Below, piece after piece: positions 50,727-58,947 of a stretch of 64,000 nucleotides of DNA. The stretch is from the NCBI GenBank assembly GCA_035263125.1, contig DATFRP010000284.1, positions 15,885 through 79,884 on the forward strand, written 5' to 3'. The notes under the pieces were generated by a model. It had not been told where the DNA came from. It saw only the letters and a program-made list of their open reading frames with translations, and did not search any database. Each line of letters starts with the position of its first letter. The first letter of the stretch is position 1. Both the position numbers and the translations under genes were made by a program. The DNA is from Gp6-AA40 sp035263125. GTDB lineage: Bacteria; Acidobacteriota; Vicinamibacteria; Vicinamibacterales; UBA2999.

Positions 50727-52022
50727 GTGAAGATGCCGGTCACCCTCCCCCGCCTCGCGCGCGCATTGCGCCACCGCAATTACCGGCTGTTCTTCAGCGG
50801 TCAGAGCGTCTCGCTCGTCGGCACCTGGATCACCCGCGTCGCCACGAGCTGGCTGGTCTATCGCCTCACCGGCTCCGAGCTGCTCCTCGGTATCGTCGGA
50901 TTCTGTGGACAGATTCCGACCCTCCTGCTGACGCCGTTTGCCGGCGTCTTCGTCGATCGCGGCGACAAGCGTCGCATTCTGCTCGTCACACAGGTCCTGT
51001 CACTCATTCAGTCGGCGTTGCTGGCCGTGCTGACACTCACGAACCTGATCACCGTCGCGCAGATCCTCATCCTGCAGCTCTTCCAGGGCGCGATCAACGC
51101 GTTCGACACACCGGCGCGGCAGGCGCTGGTCGTGGACATGGTCGAAGACCGTCAGGACCTCCCGAACGCGATCGCGCTCAATTCATCCATGGTGAACGGC
51201 AGCCGCATCATCGGGCCGTCGATCGGCGGCGTCATCATCGCCGCGGTCGGCGAAGGCTGGTGTTTCGCGCTCGACGCGGTGTCTTATGTGGCGGTTATCG
51301 TCTCGATCCTGCTGTTGCGCTTCACACGGCACGCACAGAAACATCTGCCGGTCGCGATGTTGCGCGAGCTCTCGTCGGGGTGGCGCTACGTGACGGGCTC
51401 CATTCCGATTCGCAGCGTACTGCTCCTGCTCGCGATCGTGAGCATTGCCGGCGTGCCCTATACCGTGCTGATGCCGGCCGTCGCCGCGCAGGAACTGCAC
51501 GGCGGACCGAACACCATGGGTATTCTGATGGCAGCCAGCGGCGTGGGCGCACTGCTCGGCGGCATCTACCTCGCCTCGCGGCGCAGCGTGGTCGGTCTGG
51601 GCCGCGTCATGCTGATCGGGACGCTCACCTTCGGGGTCTCGCTCGTGCTGTTTTCTCTGGTGCACACCGTATGGCTGGCCGCGCTGCTGCTGGCGCTCGC
51701 CGGCGGCGGCTTCATCGTCCAGATGGCATCGACGAACACGATCATTCAGACCATCGTCGAGGAACGCTTCCGCGGGCGCGTGATGGCCTTCTACACCATG
51801 GCCTTCTTCGGCACGGTGCCGATTGGCAGTCTGCTGTCCGGGCTGGCCGCAGAACGCGTGGGTGCGGAGATGACCATCCGCATCGGAGGACTGATCTGCT
51901 TCGTCAGCGGCCTGTGGTTCGCGTCGCTGCTGCCGGTGCTGCGCCGGCTGGTACGTCCGATCTACGTCGAACGCGGCATCATCGTCGAACCTCCCGTCGA
52001 TCCTGGCACGGCGACACCGTAG
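50727..52022 (+). CDS. MFS transporter, EntS-like exporter family
   Basis: A 431-residue major facilitator with 12 predicted helices. It opens with the MFS_3/EntS-type NYRLFFSGQSVSLVGTWITR. The loop between helices two and three has FVDRGDKRRILLVTQ, a variant of motif A. A mid-protein segment (PIRSVLLLLAIVSIAGVPYT) opens the second half, and IVEERFRGRVMAFYTMAFFG is another hallmark of this family. It probably exports a small molecule or siderophore. Start GTG 50727 or ATG 50733. It lies upstream of PadR module 2 in the same direction. Confidence 0.9.
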   Translation: MKMPVTLPRLARALRHRNYRLFFSGQSVSLVGTWITRVATSWLVYRLTGSELLLGIVGFCGQIPTLLLTPFAGVFVDRGDKRRILLVTQVLSLIQSALLAVLTLTNLITVAQILILQLFQGAINAFDTPARQALVVDMVEDRQDLPNAIALNSSMVNGSRIIGPSIGGVIIAAVGEGWCFALDAVSYVAVIVSILLLRFTRHAQKHLPVAMLRELSSGWRYVTGSIPIRSVLLLLAIVSIAGVPYTVLMPAVAAQELHGGPNTMGILMAASGVGALLGGIYLASRRSVVGLGRVMLIGTLTFGVSLVLFSLVHTVWLAALLLALAGGGFIVQMASTNTIIQTIVEERFRGRVMAFYTMAFFGTVPIGSLLSGLAAERVGAEMTIRIGGLICFVSGLWFASLLPVLRRLVRPIYVERGIIVEPPVDPGTATP

Positions 52023-52035
52023 GAACGATGACACC

Positions 52036-52064
52036 TTGACATCCTACATATGCATATGTAGAGT
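52036..52064 (+). promoter_or_regulatory. PadR promoter and operator, module 2
   Basis: A perfect 18-base palindrome CTACATATGCATATGTAG (52044-52061) sits between -35 TTGACA (52036-52041) and -10 TAGAGT (52059-52064), spacer 17. The start codon at 52073 lies eight bases after the -10, so the mRNA should be leaderless or nearly so. The layout copies that of module 1 but the palindrome sequence differs, which suggests each PadR recognises its own operator. Confidence 0.8.
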
Positions 52065-52072
52065 GCCTTGGT

Positions 52073-52414
52073 ATGGCCGGAGAGGCGCAGAAATCCGATC
52101 TGCTGCAGGGCACGCTCGACATGCTGATCCTGAAGGTGGTCGCGCTCGGGCCGACGCACGGCTACGCGATCGCCCAGCGGCTGCAGCAGATGTCCAAGGA
52201 CGTGCTCCAGGTGCAACAAGGCTCGCTGTATCCGGCGCTGCATCGGCTCGAGAAGCGCGGATGGGTGCGTGCCGAGTGGGCCGCGTCGGACACCGGCCGC
52301 GACGCGCGCTTCTACTCGCTGACGCGGGTCGGCCGCAAACAACTCGAGGAGCAGAGCGAGAACTGGGATCGGCTGTCGGCGGCGATCTCCGGAATTCTTC
52401 GAACCGCCGAATGA
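52073..52414 (+). CDS. PadR family transcriptional regulator, module 2
   Basis: A 113-residue small PadR protein. It has DLLQGTLDMLILKVVALGPT, HGYAIAQRLQQMSKDVLQVQ and GSLYPALHRLEKRGWVRAEW (winged helix), and ARFYSLTRVGRKQLEEQSEN. This QGTLDxLILK/QGSLYPALHRLE subtype is the one usually found with ADOP permeases and differs from the module 1 regulator. No Shine-Dalgarno precedes the ATG. The permease starts 57 bases downstream. Confidence 0.95.
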   Translation: MAGEAQKSDLLQGTLDMLILKVVALGPTHGYAIAQRLQQMSKDVLQVQQGSLYPALHRLEKRGWVRAEWAASDTGRDARFYSLTRVGRKQLEEQSENWDRLSAAISGILRTAE

Positions 52415-52471
52415 CCACGAACTGCCGTTGGCTCGGCTGCTCCATCGCATGAAGTGAAAGCGAGGCCCGCG

Positions 52472-55087
52472 ATGTCGTGGAGGCGTTCGTCCCGGCGACC
52501 GCGCATCAACGATGAACTCCGTTTTCATCGCGACCGCGTGATCGACGACTACGTTGCAGCGGGAATGGACCGGCAGGCGGCCGAACGCCGCGCGTTCTTG
52601 GAATTCGGTAACGCCGTGGCAATCGAGGAATCGGTCCGCGACGTGCGCGGCCGCTGGCTCGACGATCTGTCGAAAGACCTGACGTACGCCATCCGAACGC
52701 TTCGTCGGACACCTGTGTTCACCACCGTCGCGGTGTTGTCGTTGGCGCTCGGTATTGGCGCCAACGCCGCCATCTTCAGTCTGATCAACGCGGTGATGCT
52801 GCGGTCGCTGCCAGTCGAGGAACCCGATCGCCTGGTCCGCATCACGCGAATGCGGGAGGGACGTCCCGGCACGGTCTCGTACCCGGTGTTCGAACGTTTT
52901 CGCGATCACATCGCCGCGATTTCCGGCGCGTTCGTCCAGCAGCGGACCTCGGAACAGACGGTATCCGTCGGCGGCAGCGATGAAACGGTGGCGATCGATT
53001 TCGTCTCCGGCTCCTACTTCATCGTTCTTGGCCTCGAGCCCGCCGCCGGGCGGTTGCTCGAGCCTGCCGATGATGTCGAGTCACCGGCCTCGCCCGCGGC
53101 GGTGATCAGCGACCGCTATTGGTTGCGCCGCTTCGGCCGCAGCCCGAACGCCATCGGGACCACGTTCACGCTGCGCGCCCGCGTGTTCACGATTGTCGGT
53201 GTGATGCCGCCGTCCTATCGGGGCGCACGGCCGGGCACTCCGCCCGACGTCGTGGCGCCACTGTTGCCGATGATGCCGGCACGTCAGCGCGTCGCGTCGG
53301 ACTTCAACAACTTGCTGCTGCTGGCGCGATTGAAACCGGGTGCGACCGTCGAGCAGGCGCGGGCCGAAGCCGAGGTGCTGTATCGTCCGATCGCGGAGGC
53401 GCAAGCCGCCGAGTCGTCCAGCCGGCAGGAGCGAGCGGCGATGCTGCGTCAGCGCGTCGCGGCGTTTCACGCACCCGACGGTTTCAATACGATTCGCGAG
53501 GAGATCGGCGAGCCGCTGCTGCTCCTGATGGCCATCGTCGGCCTGATCCTGCTGCTGGCGTGCGTGAACGTGTCGGGGTTGCTGCTGGCGCGCGCCGCCG
53601 CGCGTCAACGCGAGATCTCGATTCGCGTCGCGATCGGCGCCGGACGAGGACGTCTTGTCCGTCAGTTTCTCACTGAGAGCCTGGTTCTCGCCGCGTTCGG
53701 CGGCGCCCTTGGATTTGCCGTTGCCGGCCGAGCCAGCGAACGGCTGTTTTCGCTGTTCGTCAACGGACGCCCGATTGACTTCACGGTGAGCCCAGACATG
53801 CGCGTGCTCGCGCTCACCGCGCTTGTCACGCTGGTGGCCTCGCTGGCCGCTGGTCTGGTTCCCGCGGTTCAAGCGTTCCGAGTGCGTCTCAATCCTGCGT
53901 TGAAGGAAGTGCCGGCGCACGGGCACAGCCGTCTCGGCAAGTCGCTCGTCGTCGTGCAGTTCGCGATCTCGATGGTGCTGGTGGTTGGAGCGACGCTGTT
54001 CGTCGGCACGCTGGTCAAGCTGTACGCCGTGGATCGAGGGTTCGACACGCGAGGGTTGATCGCCCTGCAGGTGAGGGCCGATCGGCCGTATCCGCGCGAG
54101 CGAAACCGGGTGATACAACAGTCCGCGCTCGAGGGATTGCGGTCGATTCCAGATGTTCGGTCCGCCAGCGCGGGCGCCATCCTGCCCGTCGGCGGAGGTC
54201 TGTGGGATCGCAACGTGCGGGTCGAAGGCCATGCCTCGCAAACGGCTGAACCCGAGATGGTCGCGTTCAACGCGATCGCGCCGCAGTACTTCACGACGTT
54301 GGGGACGCCTCTGCGCGAAGGACGGGAGTTCGAGGAGCGCGATACTGTCTCGGCACCGTTCGTCGCAATCGTGAATGAGAGCTTCGCTCGCTCGTTCTTC
54401 GGCGAACGGTCCGCGATCGGGCGACATGTCACGACGCTTGGTCTGACTTACGAGATCGTTGGTGTCGTTGGCAACGCGAAGTACCAGGGGCTGCGCGAGG
54501 GCACGCTCAGGACTCTCTACGTGCCGTGGACGCAACTCATGGAGGACCAGAGCTTCAACTATCTCATGCGGTTGGAGGGTGACGCGTCGCGTCTCGCGCA
54601 GGCGGTGCAGCGAGTCCTTCGCGACGCCGACCCCGGCCTGCGCGTCTTTCGCCTGATGACGTACGACGCCTGGATCGATGAGGGCATTCCCACCGAGCGG
54701 CTGATGGCGACGATAGGTGGACTGGTTGGCTTGCTTGCGCTCGTCCTCGCCGCCGTGGGGATGTTCGGCGCCCTCGCCTTTCAAGTGACGCGACGCACCA
54801 ACGAGTTCGGCGTCCGCAACGTGTTGGGCGCCACCCGATGGTCGATGATTCGGCTCGTCCTCGGCGACGTGGCCGCCATCGTCGTTCCGGGCGTGGTCAT
54901 CGGCGGTGGTATCGCGCTGATGTTGACCGGTCTCGCCCGCAGCCTGCTCTTCGGTCTGACGCCGACCGAGCCGCGTGTGTTCGCTCTCGCCGCCGTGATT
55001 CTGTGTACTGCAGCACTGCTTGCCGGCTGGGTGCCAGCACGACGCGCCTCATCGGTGGATCCGTTGGTGGCGCTGCGCCACGAATAG
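52472..55087 (+). CDS. ADOP-type MacB/FtsX-like ABC permease, module 2
   Basis: An 871-residue permease of the same build as that at 42801-45503: soluble N-terminal region with DELRFHRDRVIDDYVAAGMD, first helix VAVLSLALGIGANAAIFSLI, MacB-like periplasmic core, mid-protein helices (LLLMAIVGLILLLACVNVSG), a second core, and the C-terminal FtsX helices with GLLALVLAAVGMFGALAFQV and ARRASSVDPLVALRHE. No ATPase is adjacent. ATG 52472 has GCGAGG six bases upstream; GTG 52454 is the longer option. Regulated by the PadR directly upstream. Confidence 0.92.
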   Translation: MSWRRSSRRPRINDELRFHRDRVIDDYVAAGMDRQAAERRAFLEFGNAVAIEESVRDVRGRWLDDLSKDLTYAIRTLRRTPVFTTVAVLSLALGIGANAAIFSLINAVMLRSLPVEEPDRLVRITRMREGRPGTVSYPVFERFRDHIAAISGAFVQQRTSEQTVSVGGSDETVAIDFVSGSYFIVLGLEPAAGRLLEPADDVESPASPAAVISDRYWLRRFGRSPNAIGTTFTLRARVFTIVGVMPPSYRGARPGTPPDVVAPLLPMMPARQRVASDFNNLLLLARLKPGATVEQARAEAEVLYRPIAEAQAAESSSRQERAAMLRQRVAAFHAPDGFNTIREEIGEPLLLLMAIVGLILLLACVNVSGLLLARAAARQREISIRVAIGAGRGRLVRQFLTESLVLAAFGGALGFAVAGRASERLFSLFVNGRPIDFTVSPDMRVLALTALVTLVASLAAGLVPAVQAFRVRLNPALKEVPAHGHSRLGKSLVVVQFAISMVLVVGATLFVGTLVKLYAVDRGFDTRGLIALQVRADRPYPRERNRVIQQSALEGLRSIPDVRSASAGAILPVGGGLWDRNVRVEGHASQTAEPEMVAFNAIAPQYFTTLGTPLREGREFEERDTVSAPFVAIVNESFARSFFGERSAIGRHVTTLGLTYEIVGVVGNAKYQGLREGTLRTLYVPWTQLMEDQSFNYLMRLEGDASRLAQAVQRVLRDADPGLRVFRLMTYDAWIDEGIPTERLMATIGGLVGLLALVLAAVGMFGALAFQVTRRTNEFGVRNVLGATRWSMIRLVLGDVAAIVVPGVVIGGGIALMLTGLARSLLFGLTPTEPRVFALAAVILCTAALLAGWVPARRASSVDPLVALRHE

Positions 55088-55123
55088 AACACTATCGATG
55101 AGGATCTTCCTCCGATCATCCGA

Positions 55124-55166
55124 ACAACAAAAGAGGCACGGAGGACTCGCCGTTCTCCGTGCCTCT
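55124..55166 (-). terminator. Terminator of the TonB-dependent receptor gene
   Basis: A 12-base perfect stem, AGAGGCACGGAG (55132-55143) with CTCCGTGCCTCT (55155-55166), 11-base loop. Read on the minus strand it is followed by TTTTGTTGTT, so it fits an intrinsic terminator for the receptor gene that stops at 55189. The GGCACGGAG stem is a dispersed-repeat type known from several phyla. It also separates the convergent ADOP gene. Confidence 0.75.
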
Positions 55167-55188
55167 CTTCCCTTCGCGTCTCTCGCGA

Positions 55189-58100
55189 TTAGAAGTCGAA
55201 CTGAATCGACAAACGCACGAAGCGCGGGCTCAGCAGCGAAGTCGCCTGTCCCCATTGCTCGACGACCGGCGTCGCTGGATTGTCAACGGTGTCGAAGTTG
55301 TCCTGGTACGTCAGCACCTGCTCCTTGTTGAACAAGTTGTAGATATCGACACCGACGTTGAGACGCTTGCCGGCGAACCGGAGGTTCTTCCCAAGCTTCA
55401 GATCGAAGGTGGTGTAACCGGGGCCGTACAGCTCACCCGGATTGAGCAAGTTGACGGTGTAACTCGTCGCCGTAACCGTGTTACCAGTCGGCGTGAAGCA
55501 TCCGACCTGGCCAGCCGTCGCGCCGGCCGGGCATGGCGCCGTCGCGCGAGCGGCGCTGCTCGCTTCCCACGTCACCTGGTCCTTGGTGAACGCGTGGTTC
55601 GCGGCCCGCTCGGGGCCCAGCCGCCGCTGGAACACCGTGCTCGCGAGCACGTCGATCTTGGGAATCGTGTAGGTGGCGGTGCCACGGACGTTCGTTTCCC
55701 ACCGCGTATACGGGTTGCAGGAGGGCGTCACGCCGTCGTGCTGCCGGACGTCCGGGCCGTCGAGCATGGTGCCGCACTGGTCACGCACCGCCCGGCCGGT
55801 GGTGGTCCCTCCATTGATGCGCAAGCCGCGAAGGCCGAATTTCTCGGTGCCGCGCCACACGAAGTTCGTGTCCACGAAGTTCGACTTGTACGACAGCGCG
55901 TCCATGATCGTCACCGCGGACCCCGGCGACACCGGCAGCGTCGTGTTCTGGTTGGACAGTCCACGGATCACGTATCCGCCGCCGCCCGGCAGGCCAGGAT
56001 TGCTTGGCGCAACGGCATTGAAGAAACCGTAGTTCGCCGACGTGTAATTCAGGTAGCCGTTCTGGCACGCGGTCATGTCCTGTGCACCGTTGAATCGATC
56101 ACACCCGATCCCGAGTTGATCGGTCACCGTCAGGTTCGAGTAGTTCCTGCGGTTGTAGGTCACCTCCGCAGACAGGCGCGGCAGGACTTCGTGCTGGATA
56201 CCGATGCCGTACTGCCACTCGGAGCGACGCTTGCCCATGCCGTCGAGCAGGTTCTGGTCGGAGACGTCGCAGTATGCCTGGACAGCGGCCGGGATCCCCG
56301 CTTCTCTGCGTCCGCACTGTGTCGTCTGGAGGCCAATCGGCGTACCACTCGAGTCGAGGCTGAGCGGATCGCGCCCGTAATTCCTCGCAGCGGTTACAGA
56401 GGATGCGTCAGGAATTGTCACGACCGAGCCTGGCCCGCCGCAGATGTCTCCGCCCGACCCGCTTCTGTCCTGCGCGTTGAAATCGAGCAGGTCGCAGTCG
56501 ACGATGCGGTTGCCGTTCAGGTCGGTCCAGGAACGCCAGTAGGTGTTGGCCGTTCGCTGAGCCGGGTTGGCGTCGGCGTAGATGCCGTTGATCGCCGCCC
56601 CCGACAGATATTTGCCCATGTTCCACTTGACCGACGTCTTGCCGGTGCCGAACACATCCCACGTCACGGCCCACCGCGGTGTGACGTCGTGGTAGGAAAC
56701 GCCATCGGTCTCAGGCGTGCACCAACTGCGCTGTCCGGCAAACTCTCCGCCGACCTGCACGGGGACATAGGGTTCGTTGCCGCTGGAGCCGAGACTGTTG
56801 CCGTCCTTGCCAATGCACGTAGAGGGGTAGCTGCTGAACGCGTGGTCGTAGCGGACACCGCCGCTGAGCGTGAGTCGTTTCAGCGTCCACTGATCCTGCG
56901 CGTAGAAGCCGTTGTAGCCGACGCGGTTATCGATGGTTGAAGGGCCCGTATTGATTTTGACTCGCGTTGGCACCGGTCGCAGCGCAAGGTTGAACGGATC
57001 GCTCGGGTAATAGCGGCTCGTGTTGCCGCAGGGGTACGGGTTGGCGGCCGTCGGAGCAAAGGTCACGCAGTCTGCCGCGGTCGGCGTGTCATAGCGATAC
57101 TCCAGGCGCACGCTGTTGGTTCTGTTGGACCGAGTCTGCGCGAAGTAGCCGCCGTCGTACCCGAACTTGGCGTTGTGCGTGCCGGTGACGTACGAGAACG
57201 AGGCGCGCGGCCGCCAGTCATTGAGCTGTCGCTGCTCCGCCGCGCCGCCGATACCGTCGGACCACGGTCCCGAGGGCACGCCGAAGAGGCGGAAGTCCGT
57301 GGCATTGAGCGGGCCTGTCGCGTCCATGCCGACGGTCGTGCCGAATTCGGTCACTCGAGGAATGTCCGGATTGGGCGTAAAGTAGCGATGCTGCGAGAAG
57401 TCGTAGAGCTGCCGGTTCGCCGACAACCCTGCTTCGAGCAGGATCACGTTCGTCAGCGGATTCGTCCACCCCGCCTGGATCAGCCGGGCCGGATGCACCT
57501 GACCCGACCACCAGCCGTCTCGCGCCGTCCACGGCGCCACCGAGCCGTCGCACGGATCCTGACAGGTGTATCCCTCATCCCAGAAGAAGTTGACCTTGTT
57601 TTTCTGCGTCGCCTGAGTCGTGATGCGCGTGTTGGCGTTGCGCGTCCAGTTGAGCAGCTGCAGCGCCGGCGTCGACCGATCTGGTTGGTAGTTCTGGCCC
57701 CAGAGGCCGGCGTTCTTGTTGTCCCAGATGCGGTCTTGCTGCCGGCTCCACGCGTTCTTCTGCCAGGCGCGCGCCGCAGAGAAGAACCACAGGCGGTCCT
57801 TCTTGATCGGTCCGCCGAACGCGGCCGACGTGTCGTAGTCGCGGATGAGCGGATAACCGTTGCTGATCTCGGGATGATTGCCGTTGTTCTGCGAAAACCA
57901 CGAACCGCCGAACAACCCACCATCGCGCAGGTCGCCATTCGTGCTGTAATCGCCCTGCGTGTAGGTGACGAAGTAGTTGCCCGCGAACGTGTTGCCGCCG
58001 GTGCGCGGAACGATGTTGATCGTCGCGCCCCCGGTTTCCGACTCGCCCAGTCCCCCGGAGATCTGAACGCTGACCTCCTGGGCGTTGGCGACGTCGGCGA

Positions 58101-58773
58101 CATAGCCGCCGGTCATGCCCATGATGCCGGCGCCCCCGCCAGTATTGATGATCGTTCCGTCCACCATGACGCGGCCCTGCGTGCCACCGTCGGTGTCGTT
58201 GCTGGCCGTGTGCGCGCTCAGGTTGTAGATGTTGTTGTTGCACCAGACGCCGACACCGCCGACGCAGTCGGCGCCAAGGCCGGTATTAGTCAGACCCGGC
58301 GTCAGCGTCAGCACGCTGCGGATGTTGCGCGTCGTCGGGAGCTCGCGAATCTCCGCCCCGGCAAACGTCGCGACCTGACGCGAGCTCTGCACGTCAACGG
58401 TCGGCGCTTCGCTCACCACGGTGACGGTCTCGGCCAGCTGGCCGACAGCCATCGTGGCATTGACGGGAGCCGTGAAATTGGTGGTGATCACGATGTTGTC
58501 ACGCTGCTGCTTCGTGAACCCCGAGAGTGTGAACGTCGCGGAATATGTGCCGACAGGCAGGTTGGTGATTCGATACTGCCCCAAGTTGTCCGTCGTCGCG
58601 GAGCGCACTTTTTCGATCAGCGCCGGGCTCGTGACTTCAACGGTCACACCGGGGATGACTGCTCCCGATGTATCGCGAACCGTGCCGGCGATCTGGCCCT
58701 GCTGGGCAAAGGCCGATCCCGCCATCAATGCCAGCACTGCGACCGTGAGGGTTACCCGAAGGGCTCGTGGCAT
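55189..58773 (-). CDS. TonB-dependent receptor, Oar-like, with carboxypeptidase-regulatory-like domain
   Basis: A 1,194-residue outer-membrane protein. The signal peptide ends near SAFAQQ (about residue 24). A carboxypeptidase-regulatory-like beta-sandwich follows (GQIAGTVRDTSGAVIPGVTV). The plug has VATFAGAEIRELPTTRNIRS and IMGMTGGYVADVANAQEVSV. The rest is a large beta-barrel with aromatic-rich strands, ending in the outer-membrane signature VRLSIQFDF. No clear TonB box is seen. These Oar-like proteins may take up glycans, peptides or metals; specificity is not readable. GGAGGAAAG lies just before the ATG. Confidence 0.93.
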   Translation of the reverse strand: MPRALRVTLTVAVLALMAGSAFAQQGQIAGTVRDTSGAVIPGVTVEVTSPALIEKVRSATTDNLGQYRITNLPVGTYSATFTLSGFTKQQRDNIVITTNFTAPVNATMAVGQLAETVTVVSEAPTVDVQSSRQVATFAGAEIRELPTTRNIRSVLTLTPGLTNTGLGADCVGGVGVWCNNNIYNLSAHTASNDTDGGTQGRVMVDGTIINTGGGAGIMGMTGGYVADVANAQEVSVQISGGLGESETGGATINIVPRTGGNTFAGNYFVTYTQGDYSTNGDLRDGGLFGGSWFSQNNGNHPEISNGYPLIRDYDTSAAFGGPIKKDRLWFFSAARAWQKNAWSRQQDRIWDNKNAGLWGQNYQPDRSTPALQLLNWTRNANTRITTQATQKNKVNFFWDEGYTCQDPCDGSVAPWTARDGWWSGQVHPARLIQAGWTNPLTNVILLEAGLSANRQLYDFSQHRYFTPNPDIPRVTEFGTTVGMDATGPLNATDFRLFGVPSGPWSDGIGGAAEQRQLNDWRPRASFSYVTGTHNAKFGYDGGYFAQTRSNRTNSVRLEYRYDTPTAADCVTFAPTAANPYPCGNTSRYYPSDPFNLALRPVPTRVKINTGPSTIDNRVGYNGFYAQDQWTLKRLTLSGGVRYDHAFSSYPSTCIGKDGNSLGSSGNEPYVPVQVGGEFAGQRSWCTPETDGVSYHDVTPRWAVTWDVFGTGKTSVKWNMGKYLSGAAINGIYADANPAQRTANTYWRSWTDLNGNRIVDCDLLDFNAQDRSGSGGDICGGPGSVVTIPDASSVTAARNYGRDPLSLDSSGTPIGLQTTQCGRREAGIPAAVQAYCDVSDQNLLDGMGKRRSEWQYGIGIQHEVLPRLSAEVTYNRRNYSNLTVTDQLGIGCDRFNGAQDMTACQNGYLNYTSANYGFFNAVAPSNPGLPGGGGYVIRGLSNQNTTLPVSPGSAVTIMDALSYKSNFVDTNFVWRGTEKFGLRGLRINGGTTTGRAVRDQCGTMLDGPDVRQHDGVTPSCNPYTRWETNVRGTATYTIPKIDVLASTVFQRRLGPERAANHAFTKDQVTWEASSAARATAPCPAGATAGQVGCFTPTGNTVTATSYTVNLLNPGELYGPGYTTFDLKLGKNLRFAGKRLNVGVDIYNLFNKEQVLTYQDNFDTVDNPATPVVEQWGQATSLLSPRFVRLSIQFDF

Positions 58774-58864
58774 CTTTCCTCCTCAGATCCGTTTTGAGTG
58801 ACGACCCCGCTGACCGGCGTAAAGATGTTGTGAAGTTTGTTAATTTTGCGTTAGGCGTGGTGCC

Positions 58865-58893
58865 TATTTACGCCTCCTGTCCGAGCCTGTCAA
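58865..58893 (-). promoter_or_regulatory. Sigma-70 promoter of the TonB-dependent receptor gene
   Basis: On the minus strand: TTGACA (58893-58888), a 17-base spacer, TAAATA (58870-58865). The hexamers are near-consensus. The leader to the ATG at 58773 would be about 85 bases. This promoter makes the receptor a separate unit from the TPR gene that ends at 58948. Confidence 0.7.
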
Positions 58894-58947
58894 TACCCTA
58901 ACGACTCGATACGCGGTAATAACTCGAAACGCGCTGATCACAGCGCT

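Noticed and set aside
52023..52072. CTACATATGCATATGTAG as a rho-independent terminator of the MFS gene
   Set aside because: The stem is AT-rich without a T-run and lies exactly between promoter boxes of the next gene, which fits an operator better.
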